Shown here in pieces: positions 7,259 through 15,757 of a stretch of 31,677 nt of DNA; within the stretch, counting starts at the first letter, position 1; each line of letters opens with the position of its first letter. The notes below the pieces were generated by a model, which worked only from the letters and a program-made list of their open reading frames with translations, was not told where the DNA came from and did no database searches. The position numbers were made by a program, and so were the translations under genes. Source of the DNA: an uncultured bacterium (lineage in GTDB: Bacteria; Bacteroidota; Ignavibacteria; Kapaibacteriales; UBA2268); contig CALLXS010000008.1 of NCBI GenBank assembly GCA_937875295.1, forward strand, positions 1 through 31,677, in the 5' to 3' direction.

Positions 7259-9952
7259 ATGTTAAGTTGGAACAAGCTTAAAATTGCACCAAAACTATTA
7301 ATAATTAACTTTTTTATAGTTTTAATAGTATTATTATTCATTTTTTGGTCTAATAATAACAAAATGTCAGTAGCACTTGAAGAAAAATTTCAATCTGATT
7401 GCAAAAGAAATGTCGAATTAATTGATATGCAAATGCAGATTTTGACTGATAGAGCTATTTCATATGTAAATGTTTTTTCAAAGCAAAATAATGCAAGATC
7501 ACTTTTTTTGACAAAAGATAGAAATGCAATTATAAATTGGGCGAAATCTCTGCAAACTGAATATAATTTAGAAATGTGTACTATTTCTGATGAAAAAGGA
7601 GTAGTAATTTATCGTACACATGAACCGAATAAATTTGGTGATGAAGTTGCTAAAAATGAAGATTTTAGTGGAGCTCTTAATGGGAAAATTACATCTGGAA
7701 TCATTGTGGGAAACGCTGTTCCTCTTGCTGCCCGAGCTGCAGCACCAATTTTTGATGACAATGGTAAAATTATTGGTATAATCTCAAGTGGTTTTCGCTT
7801 AGATAAATCTGACTTGCTTGATAAATATAAAGAAAGCTATGATGCAGATTTCACAATATTTAAAGGTGATACAAGGATAAGTACCACAATTCAGGAAAAT
7901 GGAAAAAGAGCAGTAGGTACTAAAGTTAATCCGGAAATAGCAAATATAGTTTTAAAAGAAGGAAAACCTTATAGCGGTCAAGCAAATATACTCGGACAAG
8001 ATATTATTGTTTTTTATCAGCCTTTAAAATCTGGTGATCAAAAAATTATAGGAATGACCTTTACTGGAATTCCAATGAAGCAAATTTCAGATATTAAATC
8101 AAGTATTATCAGTACAGGCATAATTGTGAGTATTTTAGGTTTAATTATTAATTGTTTATTACTATTTTTTGTAATTAAGAAATTAATTGTAAAACCTATT
8201 AATATAGCAATTAATGCAGCAGATTCAATAGCTGTGGGCGAATTTAAAGAAATTAATTATGATAAAAAAGACGAATTTAATAATTTAGCAGTTGCTTTTA
8301 CAGATATGCAAGATAAAATTAAATCAGTTATTTCAGATATCAATACAATGTCAGCTGAGCATGATAAAGGTGATATTGACGTAATTATTGATACTAATAA
8401 ATATCCAAATGCTTATCACGATTTGACCGTAGGTATTAATAACATGGTACAAGGTCATATTAATGTAAAGAAAAAAGCAATGGCTTGCGTAAAAGAATTT
8501 GGTGAAGGTAATTTCGATGCTCCAATCGAAAAATTCCCGGGTAAAAAAGCATTTATAAATGATATAATAGAGCAAGTAAGAACCAATTTAAAAACTGTAA
8601 TTTCGGAAACAAATGGTCTTATTCACGCCGTAACTGAGGGTAAAATGCAATCAAGAGCTAATGCAGAGGCTGTAAAAGGTGATTTCCAGAGCATTTTGAC
8701 AGGAACTAATAATATGCTTGATTTGATCGGAAATTCTTTATACGAATTGCTTAGTATATTAGATAGATTAGTTGAAGGTGATTTAACAGCAAGGATGGTA
8801 AATGAATACCAAGGTGATTTTGAAGGATTAAAACAAAATTTGAACAAAACATTAGATTCTCTTCCATTAGCAGAAATCAAGAAAGTAATGGAAGCTATGG
8901 CAGAAGGTGATTTAACAGTTTCAATGACTCAAGACTATAAAGGTGATAATCTTACAATAAAAGAAGCAGTGAATAAATCGTTAGCTTCGTTAAATGAAAT
9001 TCTTGGTAATGTAAAATCTACAGTAGATGAAGTTACTCATGCATCTATGCAAGTATCAGACACTAGCACTGCTTTATCTCAAGGAGCAACAGAGCAAGCA
9101 GCATCTTTAGAAGAAATCACATCTTCGATGAATGAAATAGGTTCTCAAACTCGCTTAAATGCAGAAAATTCTAATATGGCAAATACTTTAGCTATCGGAG
9201 CTCGAGATGCAGCCGAAAGAGGAAATTCAGAAATGCACGATTTAGAATCAGCAATGAATGAAATTAATGTATCTTCAAGTAATATTTCAAAAATTATAAA
9301 AGTAATTGATGATATTGCATTCCAAACAAATCTTTTAGCACTTAATGCAGCAGTCGAAGCAGCAAGAGCTGGCAGACACGGTAAAGGTTTTGCAGTAGTA
9401 GCAGAAGAAGTACGTAGTTTGGCAGCAAGAAGTGCATCAGCCGCTAAAGAAACATCAGAAATGATTGAGCATAGTATTAAAACAGTTGATAAAGGTAATG
9501 ATTTAGTTAAGAAAACAAGTACAGCTTTAGGCGAAATTCAAGGTGGAGCAGTAAAAGTAGCAGATATAATTGGCGAAATAACTACATCATCAAATGAACA
9601 AGCACAAGGCATAGCTCAAATCAATGAAGGCTTAACACAAATTGACCGAGTAACTCAAACTAACACAGCAAGTGCAGAAGAATCAGCATCAGCAGCTGAG
9701 GAATTATCAGGTCAAGCAAATAATTTAAGAGAATTAATAGACCAATTCAAATTGACTAATTCTACTGGTTCTTCAAGAAATTCATCAAGAGTTTCAAGCG
9801 GTAGCAGAGGTAGAAGTTTACCTAGCAAAAGAACCCCACTTAAAGAATCAGATTTCCACGATTTAGTTGATTTTTCAGCTCCTTCAGAAAAACGCAATTT
9901 AAATCCTAAAGATGTGATTAAATTAGATGAAGATGACTTTGATAGATATTAA
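7259..9952 (+). CDS. methyl-accepting chemotaxis protein with long HAMP-like repeat region
   Basis: An 897-residue membrane chemoreceptor. TM1 is at ~12-30, a periplasmic Cache-type sensor at ~31-280 (DEKGVVIYRTHEPNKFGDEV is typical of these PAS-like folds) and TM2 at ~284-306. A HAMP domain follows (~307-360), then a long stretch to ~575 with repeated G(E/D)-(F/L) motifs (GEFKEI, GEGNFDAPI, TEGKMQSR, VEGDLTARM, AEGDLTVSM), which looks like several HAMP-like units in series. The signalling domain (~595-830) contains the conserved hairpin tip IAFQTNLLALNAAVEAARAG and GKGFAVVAEEVRSLA. It would control the kinase CheA through CheW. The tail after 830 is Ser/Arg-rich, then acidic (DEDDFDRY); no CheR-docking NWETF-type end is seen. 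No che genes are in the window. The ligand is unknown. A clear terminator follows. Confidence 0.92.
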   Translation: MLSWNKLKIAPKLLIINFFIVLIVLLFIFWSNNNKMSVALEEKFQSDCKRNVELIDMQMQILTDRAISYVNVFSKQNNARSLFLTKDRNAIINWAKSLQTEYNLEMCTISDEKGVVIYRTHEPNKFGDEVAKNEDFSGALNGKITSGIIVGNAVPLAARAAAPIFDDNGKIIGIISSGFRLDKSDLLDKYKESYDADFTIFKGDTRISTTIQENGKRAVGTKVNPEIANIVLKEGKPYSGQANILGQDIIVFYQPLKSGDQKIIGMTFTGIPMKQISDIKSSIISTGIIVSILGLIINCLLLFFVIKKLIVKPINIAINAADSIAVGEFKEINYDKKDEFNNLAVAFTDMQDKIKSVISDINTMSAEHDKGDIDVIIDTNKYPNAYHDLTVGINNMVQGHINVKKKAMACVKEFGEGNFDAPIEKFPGKKAFINDIIEQVRTNLKTVISETNGLIHAVTEGKMQSRANAEAVKGDFQSILTGTNNMLDLIGNSLYELLSILDRLVEGDLTARMVNEYQGDFEGLKQNLNKTLDSLPLAEIKKVMEAMAEGDLTVSMTQDYKGDNLTIKEAVNKSLASLNEILGNVKSTVDEVTHASMQVSDTSTALSQGATEQAASLEEITSSMNEIGSQTRLNAENSNMANTLAIGARDAAERGNSEMHDLESAMNEINVSSSNISKIIKVIDDIAFQTNLLALNAAVEAARAGRHGKGFAVVAEEVRSLAARSASAAKETSEMIEHSIKTVDKGNDLVKKTSTALGEIQGGAVKVADIIGEITTSSNEQAQGIAQINEGLTQIDRVTQTNTASAEESASAAEELSGQANNLRELIDQFKLTNSTGSSRNSSRVSSGSRGRSLPSKRTPLKESDFHDLVDFSAPSEKRNLNPKDVIKLDEDDFDRY

Positions 9953-9975
9953 TATTTAGATAAATATTAACAATT

Positions 9976-10011
9976 GGAGTGAATTATTTATTATAATTCA
10001 CTCCTTTTTTT
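9976..10011 (+). terminator. intrinsic terminator after the chemoreceptor gene
   Basis: GGAGTGAATT (9976-9985) and AATTCACTCC (9995-10004) form a perfect 10-bp stem, followed by seven T (10005-10011). It lies 24 bases after the stop and isolates the gene from the cupin gene. Confidence 0.9.
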
Positions 10012-10062
10012 ACTTAAAATTGCTATTTTTGCATAATTATTAAGTTATTATTATAATTTCAA

Positions 10063-10374
10063 ATGAATATATTCCAAAACATAATAGAAGATTATCAAAA
10101 TGAGAATTTTGATACTTTGCTCGATTTGCCTAATATAAGAATTGAAAGAATAGTGTCAAATGGACAATCTTCGGAGAATAATTTCTGGTATGATCAAGAT
10201 GAAAATGAATGGATACTCCTTATTAAAGGAGATGCAGAGCTTGAATATAAAACAGGTGAAATAATTCAATTAGAAAAAGGTGATTATGTATTTATTCCAA
10301 AAAACAAAATGCATAGGGTAAATTATACATCTAGCGAAGAAACCACAATTTGGCTTGCTATTTTCTTTAAATAA
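10063..10374 (+). CDS. small cupin-domain protein
   Basis: A 103-residue single-domain cupin. The pattern WYDQDENEWILLIKGDAELE (42-61) and EKGDYVFIPKNKMHRV (71-86) gives the two strand-turn motifs of the fold. The usual His-x-His pair of motif 1 is absent; only Glu49 and His84 match typical metal ligands, so metal binding and catalysis are doubtful, and a sugar- or ligand-binding role is as likely. Related small cupins are widespread without known function. It sits 10 bases before a membrane protein gene and may form an operon with it. It follows the chemoreceptor terminator. Confidence 0.8.
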   Translation: MNIFQNIIEDYQNENFDTLLDLPNIRIERIVSNGQSSENNFWYDQDENEWILLIKGDAELEYKTGEIIQLEKGDYVFIPKNKMHRVNYTSSEETTIWLAIFFK

Positions 10375-10384
10375 TAAATAAACA

Positions 10385-11200
10385 ATGATGAAAATAAACA
10401 AAAAGAAAAGTATATTATTATGGGTTATTGCCTTTATTTTAATGGCAATAGTTGCAATATATCAAAGAGTTTCTGGACCTACTAATCCAATAAGAGGCTC
10501 TATAAATTACGAGAATACGGAATTAAGATATAAATTCCTTCGAAGTAATAATACTGGCGAAGACGCTAAAATTTACATAATATCCTCGAACAAAGAAATA
10601 AATGCTTTTGCTGAATATAAGAGATTTAAGAGTTATGATTCAATTTCTACACTACAGCTCACTCGTTCGGGGGATTCTCTTTTGTTTTTTGTACCGAGCC
10701 AAGCTCCTGCAGGCAAAGTACAATATCACATTTATTTACAAACAAATAATATTAGCAAAAAGCAATATATTACTGAAGATCCTGTGTTAATTAGATTTAA
10801 GGGAGCTGTCCCTGATTGGATTTTAATTATTCATGTCGTTTTAATGTTTGGTGCTATGTTACTCGCAGCACGAACTTTTTTTGAAGCATTATACAAAGGA
10901 GATAAAGCTTATATTTTAACTATTTATACATGTATTTTCCTTGCATTAGGTGGCATTTTGCTTGGTCCAATTGTACAAAAATATGCTTTCGGAGCTTATT
11001 GGACTGGGTGGCCATTTGGAACTGATTTAACTGATAATAAAACCATTGTTTCGCTTTTATTTTGGCTTTTTGCCTTATATAAATTTAAGAAAAATAGAAC
11101 TGATTTCAAATGGATCATTATCGCATTTATTCTAATGATGGTAGTATATCTAATTCCGCATAGTATGCTTGGCTCCGAGCTGGATTATACAAAACAATAG
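10385..11200 (+). CDS. conserved membrane protein of unknown function
   Basis: About 270 residues, starting at one of two adjacent ATG codons (10385 or 10388). There is an N-terminal helix (ILLWVIAFILMAIVAIYQ), a soluble outer part of ~110 residues beginning GPTNPIRGSINYENTEL, which looks like a beta-sandwich, then four helices (about 147-163, 175-195, 215-229 and 241-256). The YQRxxGPTxPxxG opening is shared, from memory, by unannotated Bacteroidota/Ignavibacteria proteins, so this is probably a conserved family without a known role. The separate cupin gene ends 10 bases upstream. I cannot assign a function. Confidence 0.7.
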   Translation: MMKINKKKSILLWVIAFILMAIVAIYQRVSGPTNPIRGSINYENTELRYKFLRSNNTGEDAKIYIISSNKEINAFAEYKRFKSYDSISTLQLTRSGDSLLFFVPSQAPAGKVQYHIYLQTNNISKKQYITEDPVLIRFKGAVPDWILIIHVVLMFGAMLLAARTFFEALYKGDKAYILTIYTCIFLALGGILLGPIVQKYAFGAYWTGWPFGTDLTDNKTIVSLLFWLFALYKFKKNRTDFKWIIIAFILMMVVYLIPHSMLGSELDYTKQ

Positions 11201-11312
11201 AAGATGATTTGATTACTAGGATTAGATTGAAGTTGTAATCTTTGATTTTATATTTTGATTTGAAATAAGATCTTTTAATTTAATTACTTTTATATATAGA
11301 AGTGCTATAATT

Positions 11313-11343
11313 AAATTATAAAAGTATAAAACTCTTTTATACT
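11313..11343 (-). terminator. terminator hairpin overlapping the stop of the RelA/SpoT gene
   Basis: AGTATAAAA (11323-11331) and TTTTATACT (11335-11343) form a perfect 9-bp stem with a 3-base loop. Read on the minus strand it is followed by TTTATAATTT. The stem covers the last codons and the stop (11337-11339) of the minus-strand gene. A second inverted repeat, TAATTTAATTA/TAATTAAATTA (11276-11318), lies just beyond, between the two convergent genes. The stem is all AT except two pairs, so it is only moderately stable. Confidence 0.55.
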
Positions 11344-13553
11344 CTTTCGATCTTAATTATTCCTTGAATTTTATTAACATCATCAAGTAAATTTTCATAT
11401 TGAGGCATTGATTCTATAGATAATTTCACAGTTCCAATGAATTGGTTGTTGTCAGTATTAAATTGCATTGCTTTGATATTGATTTTATCATATTTTGAAA
11501 TCACATTTACCGATTCAGAAATTATACTATCCATATTTTGAGCAATTATTTTAAGTACGACATTATATTCATTGATACCTAGCTTTTGCCAACTCAAATT
11601 AATAATATTTTCTTTAGGAGGATTTATAAAGTCCTTTACATTTGGGCAAGAGCGTCGATGAATATTCATTTTGTCTCCACTGATATATTCCCCGATAATT
11701 CTATCGCCCGGAATTGGATTGCAGCATTCCATAAGAATTGCATTCTTTTTGTTTAAAAGACTTAACATGCTTTCATTGTTCTTAAACAAATCTAATTTAA
11801 AATCGCGATTATCAATATATATGTTTTTTTCTAAACTCAATTTTTGTAATAAATAACTATCAATATAATTAATATCAATGCTATTATTTCCGAGATTTAC
11901 AAAAAATTCATTTTGATTATCTAATTTCATATCCTTAACTAAATACTGGAATTCAGTCTCGGAAAGCTGAGTTTTAAAATCTTTTTGTAAATTGACCCAT
12001 TTATCATACCCTATTTTCAAATATTTCCTTTCCACTTGGTTGAAATAGTTTCGAAGTGCATATTTTGCTTTATCAGATTTTACTAATTTAAACCACTGTT
12101 TTTTTGGTATTGAATCTTTAGAATTCAAAATTTCAATTTGGTCACCATTTTTCAGGATATAATCAAGTGGTACAATTCTTCCATTTACTTTAGCTCCAAC
12201 GCAGGAGTTGCCTAATTCGGTGTGAATTAAATAAGCAAAATCCAGAGCAGTGGAATTACTTGGTAAAGATTTGCTTTCTAATGTATGGGTAAGGACAGTT
12301 ACATTATTTATATTCAAAGATGCAGTAGATAGATTTTTTTGTTTTATTTGCTCATAATCATGATTTTCAAAAATAGATCTCACAGAATCAATCCATTCTT
12401 CGTAATTCTCTTGTTCCAGTATTGAGTCATCAGAGACATTACCTGGTTTATATTTAAAATGCGCAGCGAGACCATTCTCGGCATAATAGTGCATTTGGGC
12501 AGTGCGTATTTGCACTTCCACAGGTGTATTCATCATTCCAATTACAGCAACATGAATTGATTGATAACCGTTATCTTTTGGTTCAGCTACATAATCTTTC
12601 AATGAGCCTGTTATCAAAGGATAAACCTGTTTTACTACATCAAGGGCAGTATAGCAATATTCAATATTATCATTATCAATTATTATCCTTACAGCAAAGA
12701 GATCGTAAAGTTCGTCCATTGGTTTATTTCTGAGAACTTCTTTCATTGCAATTGAGTATATATGCTTAGGTCTACCTACTATTTCAAATTTAATATTATT
12801 TTTAGCAAATATTTGATTATTATCAAGAGTATCTTTTAGAGGCTTAATAAATTCATCAATAAATATAATTCTATCATCGCTTTTGATTTGAAGTTTATCG
12901 ATAATTTCATTATACTTCTTTGGATTAAGTACTTTAAAAGCTAAATCTTCTAATTCCCATTTAAAATTTCCTAATCCAAATCTATTTGCAAAAGGAGCAT
13001 AAATATCCATCGTTTCTTGAGCTAACTTTTTCTGCGCTTCAAGAGGCAGGAATTCAATTGTACGCATATTATGCAATCTATCGGCGAGAGCAATAATAAT
13101 AATTCTAATATCATTGAACCAAGAAATAATAATTTTCCTATAACTATCTGGGTCTTTAATTCCATACTTAGTAAAAGATTGAATTTGCCGAATTCCTTCT
13201 ATGATTTTTGCTAATTCTGGGCCAAATTCTAATTTAATATCTGCCAAATTATAATCTGAATTATCGCATACATCGTGTAGCAGAGCCGCTGCTACTGAAA
13301 TATCGTCAAGTGGAATTTCATTAACAATTATCCTTGCTACTTCAAAAGAATGCGTATAATATGGCAATCCGGATTTTCTATTTTGGTTACGATGAGCTGC
13401 TATCGCCCAATTAAAAGCTTTGTTAATTAACTCTTCATTATAATTCTTTAATTTTTGAGATAATTCATAATGCAAAAATTGTAAATCTTTACGGTGATTT
13501 TCTCCAACCCTAAAGTTTTTCCATTTCTTTGATTTATCTATTATTGAAAACAT
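11337..13553 (-). CDS. RelA/SpoT family (p)ppGpp synthetase/hydrolase, altered hydrolase motif
   Basis: A 738-residue RSH protein, full length for the long class. The HD hydrolase-type domain (~45-200) retains RKSGLPY (59-65), His68, His93-Asp94 and LADRLHNMRT (156-165). The next motif, usually HDxxED, reads HDVCDN, so Asp97 and Asn98 replace Glu and Asp. The synthetase domain (~255-370) keeps GRPKHIYSI (260-268), YDLFAVR with Asp284, DNGYQS and EVQIRT with Glu347. The loop usually written R-F-K-D reads SLKD (317-320). A TGS domain (~417-480), a Cys-Cys zinc-type motif (CCNPIPGD, 610-617; HRRSCPN) and a C-terminal ACT domain (~660-738) follow. It should make the stringent-response alarmone from ATP and GDP/GTP on ribosome cues; whether it can also degrade it is uncertain. 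It seems to be the last gene of a minus-strand group with mmcQ-like upstream. Confidence 0.92.
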   Translation of the reverse strand: MFSIIDKSKKWKNFRVGENHRKDLQFLHYELSQKLKNYNEELINKAFNWAIAAHRNQNRKSGLPYYTHSFEVARIIVNEIPLDDISVAAALLHDVCDNSDYNLADIKLEFGPELAKIIEGIRQIQSFTKYGIKDPDSYRKIIISWFNDIRIIIIALADRLHNMRTIEFLPLEAQKKLAQETMDIYAPFANRFGLGNFKWELEDLAFKVLNPKKYNEIIDKLQIKSDDRIIFIDEFIKPLKDTLDNNQIFAKNNIKFEIVGRPKHIYSIAMKEVLRNKPMDELYDLFAVRIIIDNDNIEYCYTALDVVKQVYPLITGSLKDYVAEPKDNGYQSIHVAVIGMMNTPVEVQIRTAQMHYYAENGLAAHFKYKPGNVSDDSILEQENYEEWIDSVRSIFENHDYEQIKQKNLSTASLNINNVTVLTHTLESKSLPSNSTALDFAYLIHTELGNSCVGAKVNGRIVPLDYILKNGDQIEILNSKDSIPKKQWFKLVKSDKAKYALRNYFNQVERKYLKIGYDKWVNLQKDFKTQLSETEFQYLVKDMKLDNQNEFFVNLGNNSIDINYIDSYLLQKLSLEKNIYIDNRDFKLDLFKNNESMLSLLNKKNAILMECCNPIPGDRIIGEYISGDKMNIHRRSCPNVKDFINPPKENIINLSWQKLGINEYNVVLKIIAQNMDSIISESVNVISKYDKINIKAMQFNTDNNQFIGTVKLSIESMPQYENLLDDVNKIQGIIKIERV

Positions 13554-13585
13554 AAATTATAGAATGATATTATTAATTAATCTTA

Positions 13586-13948
13586 TTAAATATTGGTAGA
13601 ATTTACAATTTCTTTAAGTTTTTTTGTTAACTTGGAATAAACTAAGTTATATGATTTTGTAATTAGATCTTTGTATAGTAATTCATATTTTGATTCTTCG
13701 GTAATAATAGAGATCCAATGCTTCTTGCTCATGTGATAGCCTGTCGAGATAAACTCATATTTATCAATTAATTCGAGAGATTCATCAGGATCGCATTTAA
13801 TTACAATACTAATTGGGAAATCATCTAATGCAGTCATTAAAAACATTTTCCCAGCTATTTTATATACAGCTGTAAATTCATTAAATGGAAAGTCTAAATA
13901 TGCCCCTTTTAATGATAAACAAAAATCATTTATTTCATCGAAGTTCAT
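13586..13948 (-). CDS. MmcQ/YjbR family protein
   Basis: A 120-residue protein of the MmcQ/YjbR family (double-wing, CyaY-like DNA-binding fold by known structures). Family marks are a PFNEFTAVYKIAGKMF region (21-36), the KCDP turn (51-54) and GYHMSKKHW (70-78). Members are often fused or adjacent to transcription factors, but the cellular role is unclear. Length is typical and the gene looks intact. It ends 32 bases before the start of the RelA/SpoT gene on the same strand, so the two may share a transcript; that is the only functional hint. Confidence 0.88.
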   Translation of the reverse strand: MNFDEINDFCLSLKGAYLDFPFNEFTAVYKIAGKMFLMTALDDFPISIVIKCDPDESLELIDKYEFISTGYHMSKKHWISIITEESKYELLYKDLITKSYNLVYSKLTKKLKEIVNSTNI

Positions 13949-13981
13949 ATCATTTACTATTTGAGTATTTTCTCAATTTTA

Positions 13982-14017
13982 AAAAAACAGCCGAAAGATA
14001 AAAAAATCATTTCGGCT
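13982..14017 (-). terminator. intrinsic terminator after the unknown 154-residue gene
   Basis: On the minus strand AGCCGAAA pairs with TTTCGGCT (14010-14017 and 13989-13996) around a 13-base loop, followed by G and seven T (13981-13987). It separates the unknown gene from the mmcQ-like gene. Confidence 0.88.
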
Positions 14018-14064
14018 TAATGTTGTTTAGCTGTTTGAATTAAGTTATTCAACATTTACGATTT

Positions 14065-14529
14065 TTATCTGAAATTAAAATTATAAGTAACTTTATCTAT
14101 ATTAACTTCTACATTATTATCTATTACTTTGCCCTGTTTATCAAGCATATTACATACTAAGACATCAATAGGTTTGTTTTTAGAAATAATATAATTAAAA
14201 CTTAAAATAGCATTTGGGTGATCATAAGAAATCACTTGAATAAAATTCAAATCTTTCATTGTTTTATGATGAAATCCATAATTTGCAAATTGTTTAAATT
14301 CAATATTTTTTCGCTCAGCAATTGTCTCAAATTTGCTCACTACGATCATTTTAAATAATGTTTCACAGAGAGTATAGTAATCGTCATTTTCATCGAGCAT
14401 ATTCCATTTAATATCAGTCTTTTGAAATATTGGTATCATTTCAGAAAGTACAGATTTAAATAATAGCATTGCTTCGGTAGATTCTATTTCATAATTTTTT
14501 GTGTCAGCTAATTTTTCTAATCCATCCAT
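14065..14529 (-). CDS. hypothetical protein, 154 residues
   Basis: I do not recognise this protein. It has no signal peptide or membrane segment and should be cytoplasmic. The first ~85 residues look helical and acidic (ESTEAMLLFKSVLSEMIPIF); the rest alternates hydrophobic and polar residues as in beta strands (AILSFNYIISKN, IDVLVCNML, VEVNIDKVTYNFNF). GGAAA lies a few bases before the ATG. It is flanked by a strong terminator downstream and by a 138-base AT-rich gap upstream, so it may be a one-gene transcript. Codon use matches its neighbours. Confidence 0.6.
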   Translation of the reverse strand: MDGLEKLADTKNYEIESTEAMLLFKSVLSEMIPIFQKTDIKWNMLDENDDYYTLCETLFKMIVVSKFETIAERKNIEFKQFANYGFHHKTMKDLNFIQVISYDHPNAILSFNYIISKNKPIDVLVCNMLDKQGKVIDNNVEVNIDKVTYNFNFR

Positions 14530-14667
14530 TTTTTATTTCCAATTTACTTTGAATAATCAATTCGATTTTTGATTAACTATTCTTATATTTTTATAATAAT
14601 TTATATTTTGGAGTGTAAACGTGATTTATGCTCAAATATTTTGACAACTGATTTATTAATCTAAAAA

Positions 14668-15618
14668 TCAATTATATTTAATAGATGGATTATATCCTAT
14701 TTCATTTATCTTTTTTGATTGCAAAGAATGAATATCCATTAAATAGATTTCATGTTTCTGATTTTCATTGTTAATGCAAGTATAGACTATTTTATTTGTG
14801 CCTGCTCTATTTATCGATAAAGAAAACACATCATCTGGGAGTAGTTTTGATATTTCTTTAGTGTTTCTATTATACATATAAATTGTTTCAGCATAATCAT
14901 CATCTTGCACTTTTTCAAGCAAAGACTTATGTCCACATTGAAATACAATATTGACTTCATTATCGAAAAAGAAAAATCGAGTAGCACTTGATAAATAATA
15001 ATCTTCGCCTATTAATTCTAAAATAGGAATAGTTTCTACGATATTGCCATTTACATCATATTTAATAATACTTTCATTATTAGAAGCAAATACATATTTA
15101 GAATCTTCAGAAAAAATAGGAGTCATAATACTTTCTTTGTTAGGTGATGGGAACAATTTATATCCGGTTAAATCAGAATTAATTATTCCTATTTGCCAAT
15201 TATCATTAATAAAGACATTGAATGCAATTTTCTGATTATCAGGAGACCATGCTGCATAATAATAATTATTATTATTTATGCCAAATGACTTTTCCTCTTT
15301 AGTTTCTAAATTGATTAAAGCAATATATCTTTCGCTTTTTGCACTGTATTCATGAGGAATGCGTGTGATTGTAATAAATTTACCATTAGGAGATAACTCA
15401 GGGTCGTAAGCACTTTCAATCAAATATTCGCCTAATGAATCTGATTTCACCATTACTTTATTAATTTCCAATTCATATGCAATATTATAATAATCAATAG
15501 GTTTTTGTACTTCAGGGGTTTGATTATTTTTTTGTGCTAAATCATCATTTGGTTTTGAATTACAAGCAATTGCCATAATAGACAATGTTATAAAAGCAAT
15601 AATTTTAAATATATTCAT
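14668..15618 (-). CDS. WD40-like/TolB-type propeller lipoprotein
   Basis: The ATG at 15618 is preferred over a TTG at 15630 because GGAAGGTG sits three bases upstream and the Met starts a clean signal peptide (MNIFKIIAFITLSIMAIAC). The lipobox Cys19 implies a lipid-anchored envelope protein. The rest (316 residues in all) contains PD40-type blade motifs: LSPNGKFITITR, AAWSPDNQKIAFNV, FSEDSKYVFAS and others, giving a partial or complete beta-propeller. Such proteins bind other proteins in the envelope; TolB itself is part of Tol-Pal, but no tol or pal genes are near, so I do not call it tolB. It may be an operon mate of nothing visible; the yidC hairpin precedes it upstream. Confidence 0.75.
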   Translation of the reverse strand: MNIFKIIAFITLSIMAIACNSKPNDDLAQKNNQTPEVQKPIDYYNIAYELEINKVMVKSDSLGEYLIESAYDPELSPNGKFITITRIPHEYSAKSERYIALINLETKEEKSFGINNNNYYYAAWSPDNQKIAFNVFINDNWQIGIINSDLTGYKLFPSPNKESIMTPIFSEDSKYVFASNNESIIKYDVNGNIVETIPILELIGEDYYLSSATRFFFFDNEVNIVFQCGHKSLLEKVQDDDYAETIYMYNRNTKEISKLLPDDVFSLSINRAGTNKIVYTCINNENQKHEIYLMDIHSLQSKKINEIGYNPSIKYN

Positions 15619-15718
15619 TTCACCTTCCAATCAAATATTTTATAAATTTAATTAATAGCAAATATTATTTAGTAATTAGAAATTACAGTTATTTCTATAA
15701 GGTAACCCTAATATTTTT

Positions 15719-15745
15719 CAACCCACAGGTGAAATCTGTGGGTTG
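15719..15745 (-). terminator. hairpin just downstream of yidC, probable terminator
   Basis: CAACCCACAG (15719-15728) and CTGTGGGTTG (15736-15745) form a perfect 10-bp stem with a 7-base loop, 13 bases after the yidC stop. The minus strand runs into A-rich sequence after the stem, so the usual U-tract is missing on either strand. It may still act as a Bacteroidota-type terminator or a 3'-end stabiliser. Confidence 0.6.
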
Positions 15746-15757
15746 AAGTAAAATTTA

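Noticed and set aside
14668..15618. Calling the propeller lipoprotein tolB
   Set aside because: TolB is a soluble periplasmic protein encoded with tol-pal genes; this one has a lipobox and no such neighbours.
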